Of a DNA stretch of 64,000 bases, positions 30,701 to 40,052 are shown piece by piece. The notes under the pieces were generated by a model. It searched no databases, was not told where the DNA came from, and saw nothing but the letters and a program-made list of their open reading frames with translations. Origin of the DNA: Fagopyrum homotropicum. Its lineage: Eukaryota; Streptophyta; Magnoliopsida; Caryophyllales; Polygonaceae. Numbering within the stretch: position 1 is the stretch's first letter; each line of letters begins with the position of its first letter. A program made the translations under genes and the position numbers. Location: assembly GCA_033239125.1 (NCBI GenBank), contig BSWB01000003.1:27977001-28041000 (forward strand). The letters are read 5' to 3'.

Positions 30701-33652
30701 ATGCGAAGATCTCGTGGCAAGGATTTAGCTCCATTCAATCCCGAACCGGAGAAAACCCTTAGATCTAGATCCAAGAGCATTAGAAAGGGAAAAGAGATGG
30801 CCGGAAGAGATCTCCAAGCTGAGTTGGATGAGACTTTAGAGCAAATTAGGATAAGAGATGAAGCTTTGGAGAATGAAAGGAGACTTGCCAATGAGAGGCA
30901 AGAGGCAACTAGGAGGGAGATTGAGGAGATTAGGCAAGCTCTTGTGCAAAGAGAGCTTAACCGTCAACAACCTCCTCCACCTCCACCACAACCGCAGCCG
31001 GCGGTTGATATTCGGGTTGTTCCCATTGCTATTGAAGAGCCACAAACGTTGGGGCAACGTATGGATCCGGCACAAAGAGCACACCGTCCGGGTGTGAACT
31101 TAAGAGATCCCGCAGCCCATGATTACGAGCTCCGCCCTCAAGTTGTACAAATGATCCGGCATAATCAATTTGGAGGGATGGAAGGAGAGTCTCCTCATCA
31201 ACACTTGATGAACTATGAAATCTTGATGGAGACTCTTAGACTGCCTAGATTGGAGAGCAACAACCATAAGCTTAGGGCTTTCTCCTTCTCACTTAAGGAT
31301 AAGCCCTTGGCTTGGTATCAATCTATTCCACAAGGGCCAGTTGGTACTTGGGAGGAAATGACAACCTAGTTTTTGACTAAGTTCTTCCCACCTTCCAAGA
31401 CTACCGAGTTAAGAGGGAAGATTAATGCCTTCGTGATGAAGGATAGAGAGAGTTTGTTTAAGTCTTGGGAGAGGTTCAAAGACCATCTCCTAGATTGTCC
31501 ACACCATGGTATACCGAAAATTGAGCTATTGGAGATCTACTTCAAAGGACATGATGAAGATAGCCAATTCAAGCTCCAATCTCTTTCCGGTGGAACTTTC
31601 ATGGAAAAACATGTGGATGAAGTTTGGGAGTTTGTAGAGAAACAAGCTCTAGTGATTGAGAAATACTCCCATAGGAAGAGTGAAGGGAGAAAGGCGGGAG
31701 CATATGAGGTGAGTGAAGTCACCATGAGCAATTTCAAGCTTGATGCAATCAACAATGAGCTAAAGTCTTTGAGGGAGTTGTGTGCTACAACTTTGAAGAA
31801 CCAAGCAACCCCTCAAGTGCAAGTGCAAGCAAACTTGTCTTCTAAGGAGGAAGATGTGAACTACATGGGAAGGGGCAACTACAACAATTATCAAGGCCCA
31901 AGGAACTTCGACAACAACCGGCAATTCAACAATTACCGGCCTAACCATAACCATCCCAGATTTTCCTATTCTAACCCGGATGGAGCCTTGAACCCTCCCG
32001 CTTCCACAAGCACAACTCCACCGCCAAAGGCTTCACAAGAACCTCCACCCGGATTCACCCAACCTCCAAAGGATAGAACCGAGATGATGTTTGAGCAATT
32101 GCTTGGAAGGTTGAGTGGTCTTGAGAGCACGGTGACTTCTATTTCTAAGGCTCAAAAGGTTTTGGAAGCACAAGTGTTCCAAAAGGCGGGTGAAGCTCAT
32201 AGAGATCCGGGAAAGCTTCCCGGAAGAACCAAAGACAACCCAAGAGGCCAAGTGTTGGCCATTACGACAAGGAGTGGGTTAAGTATGAAGGATCCCTTGC
32301 CCAAGGAAAATGCTAAGGGAAAGCAAGTAGTGGTAGAAGAAGAGATATTGCAAGAAGATGGAGGCAAGAGCAAAGATAATGAGCCAACTTATGTGGCACC
32401 GCCTCCATACAAGCCACCACTACCGTTCCCTCAATCACGAGCAAGAGCTCGCTTGGACAAACACTTTGGTAAATTCCTAGAACTTATGTCTAAATTGCAT
32501 ATTAACATTCCGTTCATGGATGCTATTTTAGGGATGCCGGCGTATGGCAAGTTCTTGAAGGAAATACTCTCCAACAAGAGGAAGTTGGAAGAGTATGGGG
32601 AAGTGAGGATGACAAAGAGATCCTCGGATTTAATCCAAACGATGAAGGAGGAGATGCCTCCTAAGCTAAGAGACCCGGGTTCATTTTGTGTGCCAATCGG
32701 AGTGAGAGAAGTGAAGTATGAAGCCCTTTGTGATCTTGGGGCAAGTGTAAGCATCATACCGCTTGCACTATGCAACAAGGTTGGGCTAGGAGAGCCAAAA
32801 CCGGTCAAGATGACCCTCTACATGGCGGACCGTTCTATCACTCGCCCGGTTGGGATCTTAGAAGACATTCCGGTGCAACTAGGGAAGTTCTATGTGCCGA
32901 TTGATTTTGTTGTCTTGGACATTCGGGCGGACTATCCGGTTCCCATCATCTTAGGGAGACCTTTCCAAGCCACTTCCGGATGCTTGGTGGATTGTAAAAG
33001 TGGAATTCTCTCCTCCAACATTGGAGAACAGAATATCAAGTTCAAGCTGTCCACAATGATGAAAGGGCCAACCCTTGATGAGGATTTGTTCAACATAGTC
33101 GAGCAAGAGGAGTCTAGAGAAGTTGTGAGCTCGATCTTGATCAAGGACCCCTTGGAGAAGGTTCTTAGCTTATGTTTGATGGAGGAAGGTGTTGAGGAGG
33201 CTTGCAATGAAGAAATCAGGGCCTTGGAAGCATTAGAAAAGGAGACAAGAGCTGAATTTGAAGTTCACGAGAGCATGCTAAGTACCTGTAAGAACCACGG
33301 TCGTGGAGGCAGTTCCACGGCCGTGGAACACTCTGGAGTGCTCCGAAGAGCAAGCTTAGCAAGGTCCACAGCCGTGGATATGCCAGGATCCGTGGAGTTG
33401 CCCGTGGTTTCCCCAGAAGCAGCCCTTGTTGTTGATCAAGATTCAAGGAGCCTTGGAGAGCCTTCATTTGCTTTGGATTCATCTCAACCGACGTTATTTG
33501 GATCGTCTCCACTCGATAAAGGTCCTCCTAAACTTGAACTCAAACCCCTCCCCTCTCATTTGAGGTATGCCTTTCTTGGTGATAACTCTACATATCCGGT
33601 GATTGTGAATGCATGCTTGAATGATGATGAACTTGCTAAGTTGTTGCATTAG
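30701..33652 (+). pseudogene. gag-pro: Athila-type gag-protease of the LTR4 element, one internal stop
   Basis: ATG 30701 (MRRSRGKDLAPFNPEPEK). After it come a charged coiled-coil segment (GRDLQAELDETLEQIRIRDE), a proline run (PPPPPPQPQP), and the gag core (TLGQRMDPAQRAHRPGVN, ESPHQHLMNYEILMETLRL, LLDCPHHGIPKIELLEIYFKG). An N/P-rich tail follows, then RTEMMFEQLLGRLSGLESTV, and an aspartic protease with CDLGASVSIIP (about 32728-32760) and ILGRPF. The frame is broken once by TAG at 31367-31369, with the same frame continuing directly. It ends at TAG 33650-33652. The stretch between protease and pol carries a CCACGG/CCGTGG cluster. No zinc knuckle was seen. Confidence 0.9.
33295..33420. repeat. 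CACGG/CCGTG motif cluster in the LTR4 element body
   Basis: Contains an 18-bp perfect palindrome GTTCCACGGCCGTGGAAC (33312-33329) with half-sites before (ACCACGG) and after (CCGTGG, CCCGTGG). It lies in the open frame between protease and RT and is of the same type as both LTR4 clusters. Confidence 0.9.
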
Positions 33653-35845
33653 CTAAGATTGCATAGGAAAGCCATTGGCTATACTATTGATGATTTAGTT
33701 GGCATAAAACCTTCTTTGTGCATGCATAAGATATTGATGGAAGATAACCATAAACCCTCTATTGAACATCAAAGAAGATTGAATCCTATAATGAAAGAGG
33801 TAGTCAAGAAAGAGATCATTAAGTCGCTAGATGCAGGAATTATCTACCCTATTTCGGATAGTAAGTGGGTTAGTCCGGTGCATGTGGTTCCTAAAAAGGG
33901 TGGGATGACCGTAGTGACTAATGAGAACAATGAACTAATCCCAACTAGGACAGTTACGGGATGGAGGATGTGTATTGACTATAGGAAATTGAACATGGCC
34001 TCTAGGAAAGATCACTTCCCTCTTCCTTTCATTGACCAAATGCTAGAGAGGTTAGTTCAACATTCTCATTTTTGCTATTTAGATGGCTATAGTGGATTCT
34101 TCCAAATTCCTATCCACCCCGATGACCAAGAGAAAACCACATTTACATATCCATGGGGAACTTTTGCATATAGGAGAATGCCATTTGGGTTGTGCAATGC
34201 ACCCTCCATCTTCCAAAGGTGTATGATGGCTATATTTTCTGAGTACATTGAGAATATCATGGAAGTGTTTATGGATGACTTTTCTGTTTATGGTTCTTCC
34301 TTTGATGATTGCTTAGCTAACTTGTCGCTAGTGCTTAAGAGATGTGAGGAGACAAACCTTGTCTAAAATTGGGAAAAATGCCACTTCATGGTAAGTGAAG
34401 GTATTGTGTTGGGACACTTGGTGTCCAACCGTGGCATTGAGGTTGATAGGGCCAAGATTGAAACGATAGAGAAGTTGTCATCACCTACCTCGGTGAAAGG
34501 GGTAAGGAGTTTCTTAGGGCATGCCTGTTTTTACCGAAGGTTTATTAAAGACTTCTCTAAAATTTCTAAGCCTCTTACTAACCTACTAATGAGGATGTTG
34601 AGTTTGTTTTCTCCAAGGATTGACTTGATGCTTTTTGTAGGTTGAAGAACGCGTTGATCTCCGCACCTATCATGCAACCTCCGGATTGGAGTTTACCGTT
34701 TGAGATCATGTGTGATGCAAGTGATGCAGCCGTTGGGGCTGTTTTGGGGCAAAGGAAAGATGGGCGCACACACGCCATTTATTATGCTAGCAAGACGCTA
34801 GGTGATGCCCAACTCAATTATGCTACCACCGAGAAGGAGTTGCTAACAGTTGTGTATGCATTTGAGAAGTTCCGCTCATATCTTGTTGGAGCGAAGGTCA
34901 TTGTTTATACGGATCATGCTGCGATCCGTTATCTCCTTACAAAGAAGGATGCCAATCCTAGGTTGATTTGGTGGATCCTTCTTCTTCAAGAGTTTGATTT
35001 GGAAATCCGGGACAAGAAAGGGTCCGAAAATTCTGTGGCGGATCACCTTAGTAGACTCCCACCATTGGAGTTTGAGAGAGATAACATCCCGATTGATGAC
35101 TCATTCCGGGATGAGCAATTGCAAATGGTGGAGGAGTGCTTGTTCCAAGTGTCTAGAGGAAGTGAGTCATGGTATGCCGACATTGTGAACTATCTAGTGT
35201 GTGAGGAAGTGCCTCCCGGATTGTCATACGCCCAAAGGAAGAAGTTCTTCAAAGATGTGAGGCACTACTATTGGAGTGAACCACTTTTGTTCAAGAGAGC
35301 GCCGGATGGATTCTTTAGAAGATGCATACCGGAGGATGAGGTGGAGAGTGTGATCCGCCATTGTCACTCCTTGCCATGTGGAGGGCATGCTAGCTCACAC
35401 AAGACATGTGCGAAGGTGTTGCAATCGGGCTTCTTTTGGCCAAGTTTGTTCAAGGATGTGCAAAACTTTGTGGTAGCTTGTGATGCTTGCCAAAGGACGG
35501 GCAACATCTCAAGAAGGAATGAGATGCCTTTGAACAACATACAAGAAGTGCAAATATTTGATGTGTGGGGTGTGGACTTCATGGGACCATTCCCCTCTTC
35601 TTGTGGCAATCTCTATATCCTATTGGCGGTGGATTACGTTTCAAGATGGGTAGAGGCAATAGCTTCTCCTACGAATGATGCCAAGGTTGTGGTGCGGTTC
35701 TTCAACCGAGTGATCATTCCTAGGTTTGGAACACCAAGGGTGATCATAAGTGATGGAGGGAAGCACTTCACTAATAGGAACTTTGGGGCACTTTTGGCTA
35801 TGTATGGGGTGACTCATAAGGTGGCAACACTTTTGGCTATGTATG
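33653..35845 (+). pseudogene. pol: Athila-type pol: RT, RNase H and truncated integrase (LTR4 element)
   Basis: Pol continues in the gag-protease frame after TAG 33650. RT runs from about 33660 to 34640, with FMDDFSVYG at about 34268-34294. TAA 34364-34366 breaks it. A frame break at about 34590 and a TGA at 34621-34623 lie before RNase H. From 34642 a 432-aa ORF carries RNase H (MCDASDAAVGAVLGQ), the integrase HHCC (HCHSLPCGGH ... CDACQ) and two catalytic Asp regions (WGVDFMGPF and VIISDGG). The third catalytic residue, Glu, is absent because homology stops at about 35828 after YGVTHKVAT. Bases 35828-35845 duplicate 35789-35806, and array sequence starts at 35846. The protein cannot integrate. 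No env-like ORF is present. Confidence 0.9.
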
Positions 35846-37030
35846 TTATTATGTCTTGCATTGTACATACATATTTCGAAAAATCAAAAAAAATTCAGAA
35901 AATTTTAAAAATTTTTAGTGCTTCTAAAACTTGGATATGACCCTAATGATGAATCTCGTCTTATGGATCGGCCATGGATGGCCTTATGTGTTGAATAGAT
36001 GATGCATATGTGGACTTGAAGCACTTATCTTGAATCCCATGAATGATTTGTGATCATGAATGTTTGCCTTGATTGAATTGAGTATTGAAAGTCAAAATTG
36101 CATGCTAGTTCTTGCACATCAATTAGGAGTGATTAAGGCAATTCATCTTCCTCTACTTCTCATCTTGATCATGTTGCTTGAGCACCTCAATTGAGATAAA
36201 TTTGACCTCTTTTGACCCATCCGGGAATAGGAGCATGCTAGTGTGTTGATGTGTGTGAAAAGCAAGTGTGGGGTGAAGTTGTTGATGAAAAGAATGTCAT
36301 GCATAAAATGCTGAATTTGTTGTGAAAGTGTAGCCAAAAATATAGGCTTGGGGACATTGGCTTAAATGACAAGTAACTCGGTACACTTCACATAATCGGG
36401 TGTTGGTGCCTTGCCAAAGTCAAATAAACCAATAGTCCTAACGAGCTTTGGTATGTGTGCCCGGTGTGGATGCATCTCGAAAAATAGGAAAAGCCCGAGA
36501 ATGGCTAATCACCAAGGTTTCTGCTTTTGTACACCAATGCCATTGTCTCAAAAATAAAAGAAAGAAAGAAAAGAAAATGAAGAAAAATATACACTTGAGG
36601 GAAGTGGAAAAGAAATGTGAAGTTGTGGTTGTTTAGTTCCTTTCCCGGATTAGCATCACATAGCCTAGAAAATTCCCGCCTAATCACAACGTTTCTTGGC
36701 CTTCTATTTTACAAGTCCTTTTGACTTACTTGCATGTGTGTGAGGCTAAGTGATTTAGATTGGATATACTCATGATCATCTTGACTTCTTCATCTTTACA
36801 TTTCATTGCATGCTATCAAGTTAAGTGCAATTGTCTTTCCATGCTTTCATTTATTTGATACATAATTGCTTGTCCATTGCCATGAAACATGACTATGAAG
36901 GTGATCCAATATTAGAAGCACAACTCCAAAAAGATTTTGCCATTTTTCTGCATACATAAATCATGTCATGTCTTAGTCTATAGTTGAGAATTTGCTCGGG
37001 GACGAGCAAACCTTAAGTATGGGGTATTTT
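35846..37030 (+). other. 3' non-coding internal segment, array unit 0 (partial unit)
   Basis: Starts at the junction with truncated integrase. It has an A-rich stretch (about 35876-35918), then sequence without credible ORFs, a perfect 8-bp hairpin TTTGCTCGGGGACGAGCAAA (36991-37010) and the polypurine-like AAGTATGGGG, then TATTTT before the LTR. Small ORFs here (for example 36448-36636) repeat with the unit but show no family signature. Confidence 0.8.
36991..37030 (+). promoter_or_regulatory. Hairpin and polypurine tract before the array LTR
   Basis: An 8-bp stem with GGGA loop, then CCTTAAGTATGGGG and TATTTT, then the LTR. The same module occurs at 41848, 46701, 51556, 56408 and 61260. In the 46701 copy a TA insertion changes the purine run to AAGTATATGGGG. 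Confidence 0.8.
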
Positions 37031-37357
37031 TGATAACACGATTTATGACTTAGGTTTAGGTAATCATTTAGATAGATTTCTCCCTCATTCATGCACGTTT
37101 TGGCATTGGTTCATGACGTCTTCGCTCAATTCATGCATATTTCTAGAAAAGACGTCTACACGAGCTTTTGTCGGTTTTGTAGGTATTTCGGGGATCTTTT
37201 GGGCATTAATCGATACATTTGAGGGTCAAGCCTCATGGTGGTACATATCCAACGCCTTTAAGGAGCATAATTGGAGCAATGAAGGACACAAGGACCCTTG
37301 TTGGTGCAAGCAATGGAGCAACTCATGGCTAGACGATCATAGCATGTTTCTGTTGAA

Positions 37358-37412
37358 GAAAATCGACCTACACCCAGGAAAATCGGCCGATTTTTCCTAC
37401 TGGGTCGATTTT
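37358..37412. repeat. Palindromic motif cluster 1 of the array LTR
   Basis: The central palindrome AATCGGCCGATT is flanked by AATCGACC and GGTCGATT, which are exact complements of each other. The whole 55-bp block is a quasi-palindrome. It repeats in each array LTR at the same offset (about +328 to +382). Confidence 0.88.
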
Positions 37413-37954
37413 TGGGCCATTGACAGCTTAAGCCACGTGTCCCACGATCTCTTGTCCGGCCTTGCTCTTGGTGGAGAATATAAGTGGTCCTTCAAAGCTG
37501 TTGCTGCACCTCCCATTCCATTCTCCTCCTCTCCAACATCCTCTAGCATCTTCCCAAAGAATCTTCCAATTGGGAGCTCTCTTCAAGACACCCTTGTGGG
37601 TGTTCTTGAGAGAGATTAGTGTAGATTTCAATTTCATAGTGAGATTTGAGTGATTTTTGTGAAGAAGCTTGTTGAAGGTTGTAAGATCCGACTTGGAGCT
37701 ACATTTGGTGTGTTGGAAGACTTGTTTTGAGCTCAAATCTAGCTAAGTTTCATTGCTTTCATCTCCTTACTTCATCTTCTTGCTATGGATTCCATGTATG
37801 CTTGTATGATGATTTTAGATCTTGAAATGCATGTTATTGGCTAGTTTGTTGTGATTCTGGAGTGATGGATTGATGGTTATTGCTTGGATGATGATAGAAT
37901 GGACTTATATGTTAGTTTAGGATGATTTGTATGCACGAAACCTAACTCAGATAG

Positions 37955-38016
37955 AAAAATCGGCCTGTTCTTCAGGTAAATCGGCCGATTTTTACTATGA
38001 TCCACCCGATTTTTCC
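37955..38016. repeat. Palindromic motif cluster 2 of the array LTR
   Basis: AAATCGG, 19 nt, GGCC core within AAATCGGCCGATTT, 19 nt, CCGATTTTT. Offset +925 to +986. Present in all six array LTRs. Confidence 0.88.
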
Positions 38017-38863
38017 ATCTGTTGCTCTTTAATTGATGAATCTGTATGTTAGGATGTTAGATTGTTGAAATCCTAGTGTTTGTTGAGCTTAATTTAGCTT
38101 AGGATCACCTAATGCTATCAACCTAAGTGAGGGAAGAGATCTACCCGATGATTTTCGATCTTAGATACCTAAGATGATGAATTCTAGGTAGTAGTGAGCC
38201 TCATAAGCCGCTATTGGATTGAGTGTGCTAGGATTATTGCTTGAGACTTACCTTTTCCGAGACTTACCCGGTAAGGAGAGGTTTGCCCCTTAAGTAGTGT
38301 CCGTTTTGTGTAGAATTCCCAAAATTTACCTCCTTGAGACTTACCCGGTAATAGGAGTTTGGTGCGGGATTAGTGAAGCGAGAGACTTACCCGGTAATTG
38401 CTTCCACTTGAGAAACACCCTTTCCCAACATCGCAGTTTGTCCTTAGAATCTTTAGAAGCTTGAGTCTAATGCCATAACCGGAAATCTTGACCTCTAGAA
38501 TCCATTTCTCTCTTTGATCTCATATCTTGTGTTTGTGTCACTTGTTTGTTTTGCTAGCTTGAGTTGTTAGTTTGTTTTATTACCTTGCTTGATTTGTGAC
38601 CTTTGCTTGATCACCACAAAAACCCAACCAAAAATATCATCATTTTCATTTCTTTATTTCTTTCTCTTTTCTTAGACTAGATTTGCACTATCTTTGATCA
38701 TTAAATGACTTGATTACGCCTCAGTCCTTGTGTTCGACCTCGGAATAATTTCCTTCCTACATAACGATCCGTACATTGCGGGTTTCGCTAGGTAGTTTAG
38801 GATTTTAGTTCGAGTTTATAAATGTAAAGCTTTTTGTGCTACTTCCCTAGCGTGACAAGTTTT

Positions 38864-38880
38864 TGGCGCCGTTGCCGGGG
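38864..38880 (+). promoter_or_regulatory. Primer-binding site, array unit 1 (tRNA-Asp type)
   Basis: TGGCGCCGTTGCCGGGG. The same site follows each array LTR at 43720, 48575, 53427, 58278 and 63132, always starting seven bases after the LTR end. Its retention suggests the unit could still be copied in trans. Confidence 0.92.
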
Positions 38881-38984
38881 ACTTGGTCTAGATTAAGTCA
38901 TTTGATTTTGATTGCTTTTAGTGTTTATCTTTCTTGTTACTTTTGATCTTGTGTTGTTTTTGTCTTTGCCTTTTCATGTTTGCC

Positions 38985-40052
38985 ATGGACGGATTGTACT
39001 TCCAAGACGACCTTGACAACATGGAGTATAAGGAGTGGATGGAAAGCCAAGATCTAGGACCTCTCCATGATGAGTTTGAGTATTGGGAGGAGTTTAATGC
39101 CTATCACGAGTCCCATGATCAAACTCACATGACTACATTGCCTTATGTGGAACCTCACCATCAACCTCACAATGACCGAGTGGAATCAATGCTAGAAGAA
39201 ATGTTGAGGAAGATGGATGATCTAGAGAGCAATCTTGCTTCCATTTCGAGTTCCCACATGGTGCTTGAAGAGGAAGTATTTCAACAAGAGGAGGTTCACC
39301 ATGAGGAGATCCAAGAATTACCCGATTCAACCATAACCAATAGAGACCTTGAGGAAGAGTTGAATGAAGCTCGTAAGCAATTGTGGCTAAGGGATTTGGC
39401 CCTGGAGGATGCAAGAAGATTGAATGTCGAAAGAGAAGAACAAATGAGGAGGGAGATTGAGGAGATTAGGCATGCTCTTATGCTAGGAGATCCTACCATC
39501 CTTCAAGGCTTACCTCCACCTCCTTCACCTTTGGAGGAGTGCAATGAAGTATTCTCATCCCCGGACATCCTTGCCATCAACCCCGGAACCACACTTGAAG
39601 AGCTCACAAGGGAGAGCCCTAAGTCAACTTCAACTCCTTCCAATCCTTTCTTGCTTGCCCGGAGTACACACGAAGATTGGAGTCCCTTTCCTAAGGAGTC
39701 TCCAATGTTGAATGATGGAGGCAAGCATGATGGACCCATGATGGTTATGGAGCACCTCAATGAAGAATTGTTTCCAAGGATCGGCTTTCTTCGAATTATG
39801 GGGGATGAGTGTGACAAGCATCTCACCGGTGTGACCGCGGAGTACCAATTGTCTAAGTATGGGGTGGCACCTATGGTTGCAACTCCATATTATCATCAAG
39901 GGAGCGGTGATGAAGGAGTCTACTACTCACCGGTGAAGAGAGAACTCAAAGCTTATTTGGGCATCAAGTGGCCCTTGCTTGTCATCATGGATGTCGGAAA
40001 GCGATGGTTGCTTGGACTCCTCAAGCAAACCATGGTATTCGAGGTGGATTGA
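38985..40052 (+). CDS. Mosaic gag/integrase-derived ORF, array unit 1 (355 aa)
   Basis: I start at ATG 38985 (CCATGG context, MDGLYFQDDLDN) rather than the 17 codons upstream, which read through leader sequence. The N-terminus is acidic. Residues 64-101 (DRVESMLEEMLRKMDDLES...VLEEEVFQ) resemble the C-terminal gag segment of the LTR4 element (RTEMMFEQLLGRLSGLES...VLEAQVFQ). Residues 119-165 (NRDLEEELNEARKQL...REIEEIRHAL) and the following PPPPSP resemble that element's gag N-terminus. Residues 291-322 (KYGVAPMVATPYYHQGSGDE...KRELKAYL) resemble the integrase core around its catalytic Glu. The order is thus rearranged relative to a normal element. It has no RT or protease. Role unknown; possibly a gag-interacting protein or simply a relic kept open by recent duplication. 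It carries NEELFPR where all other copies have a second Phe. Confidence 0.7.
   Translation: MDGLYFQDDLDNMEYKEWMESQDLGPLHDEFEYWEEFNAYHESHDQTHMTTLPYVEPHHQPHNDRVESMLEEMLRKMDDLESNLASISSSHMVLEEEVFQQEEVHHEEIQELPDSTITNRDLEEELNEARKQLWLRDLALEDARRLNVEREEQMRREIEEIRHALMLGDPTILQGLPPPPSPLEECNEVFSSPDILAINPGTTLEELTRESPKSTSTPSNPFLLARSTHEDWSPFPKESPMLNDGGKHDGPMMVMEHLNEELFPRIGFLRIMGDECDKHLTGVTAEYQLSKYGVAPMVATPYYHQGSGDEGVYYSPVKRELKAYLGIKWPLLVIMDVGKRWLLGLLKQTMVFEVD

Larger units (their letters stand above)
37031..38857 (+). repeat. Array LTR 1
   Basis: TGATAACACG to GCGTGACA, 1827 bp. It has the GTCTACAC box near +120, TATAAG at 37489-37494, and four or more GAGACTTACCCGGT-like repeats between 38130 and 38400. 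Motif clusters lie at 37358-37412 and 37955-38016. It carries C at 37253 and A at 37425, shared only with array LTR 4. A 168-codon ORF (37113-37619) spans the promoter and I do not consider it a gene. Confidence 0.93.

Noticed and set aside
37113..37619. 168-codon ORF in each array LTR (also 41970, 46702/46825, 51677, 56530, 61382)
   Set aside because: It spans the promoter and the palindromic cluster, has no recognisable domain, and recurs only because the LTR is duplicated.
39855..39866. Third AAGTATGGGGTG purine run inside the array ORF, as a further priming site
   Set aside because: It encodes the integrase-like KYGV and lacks the preceding hairpin, so resemblance to the polypurine tracts is probably chance.
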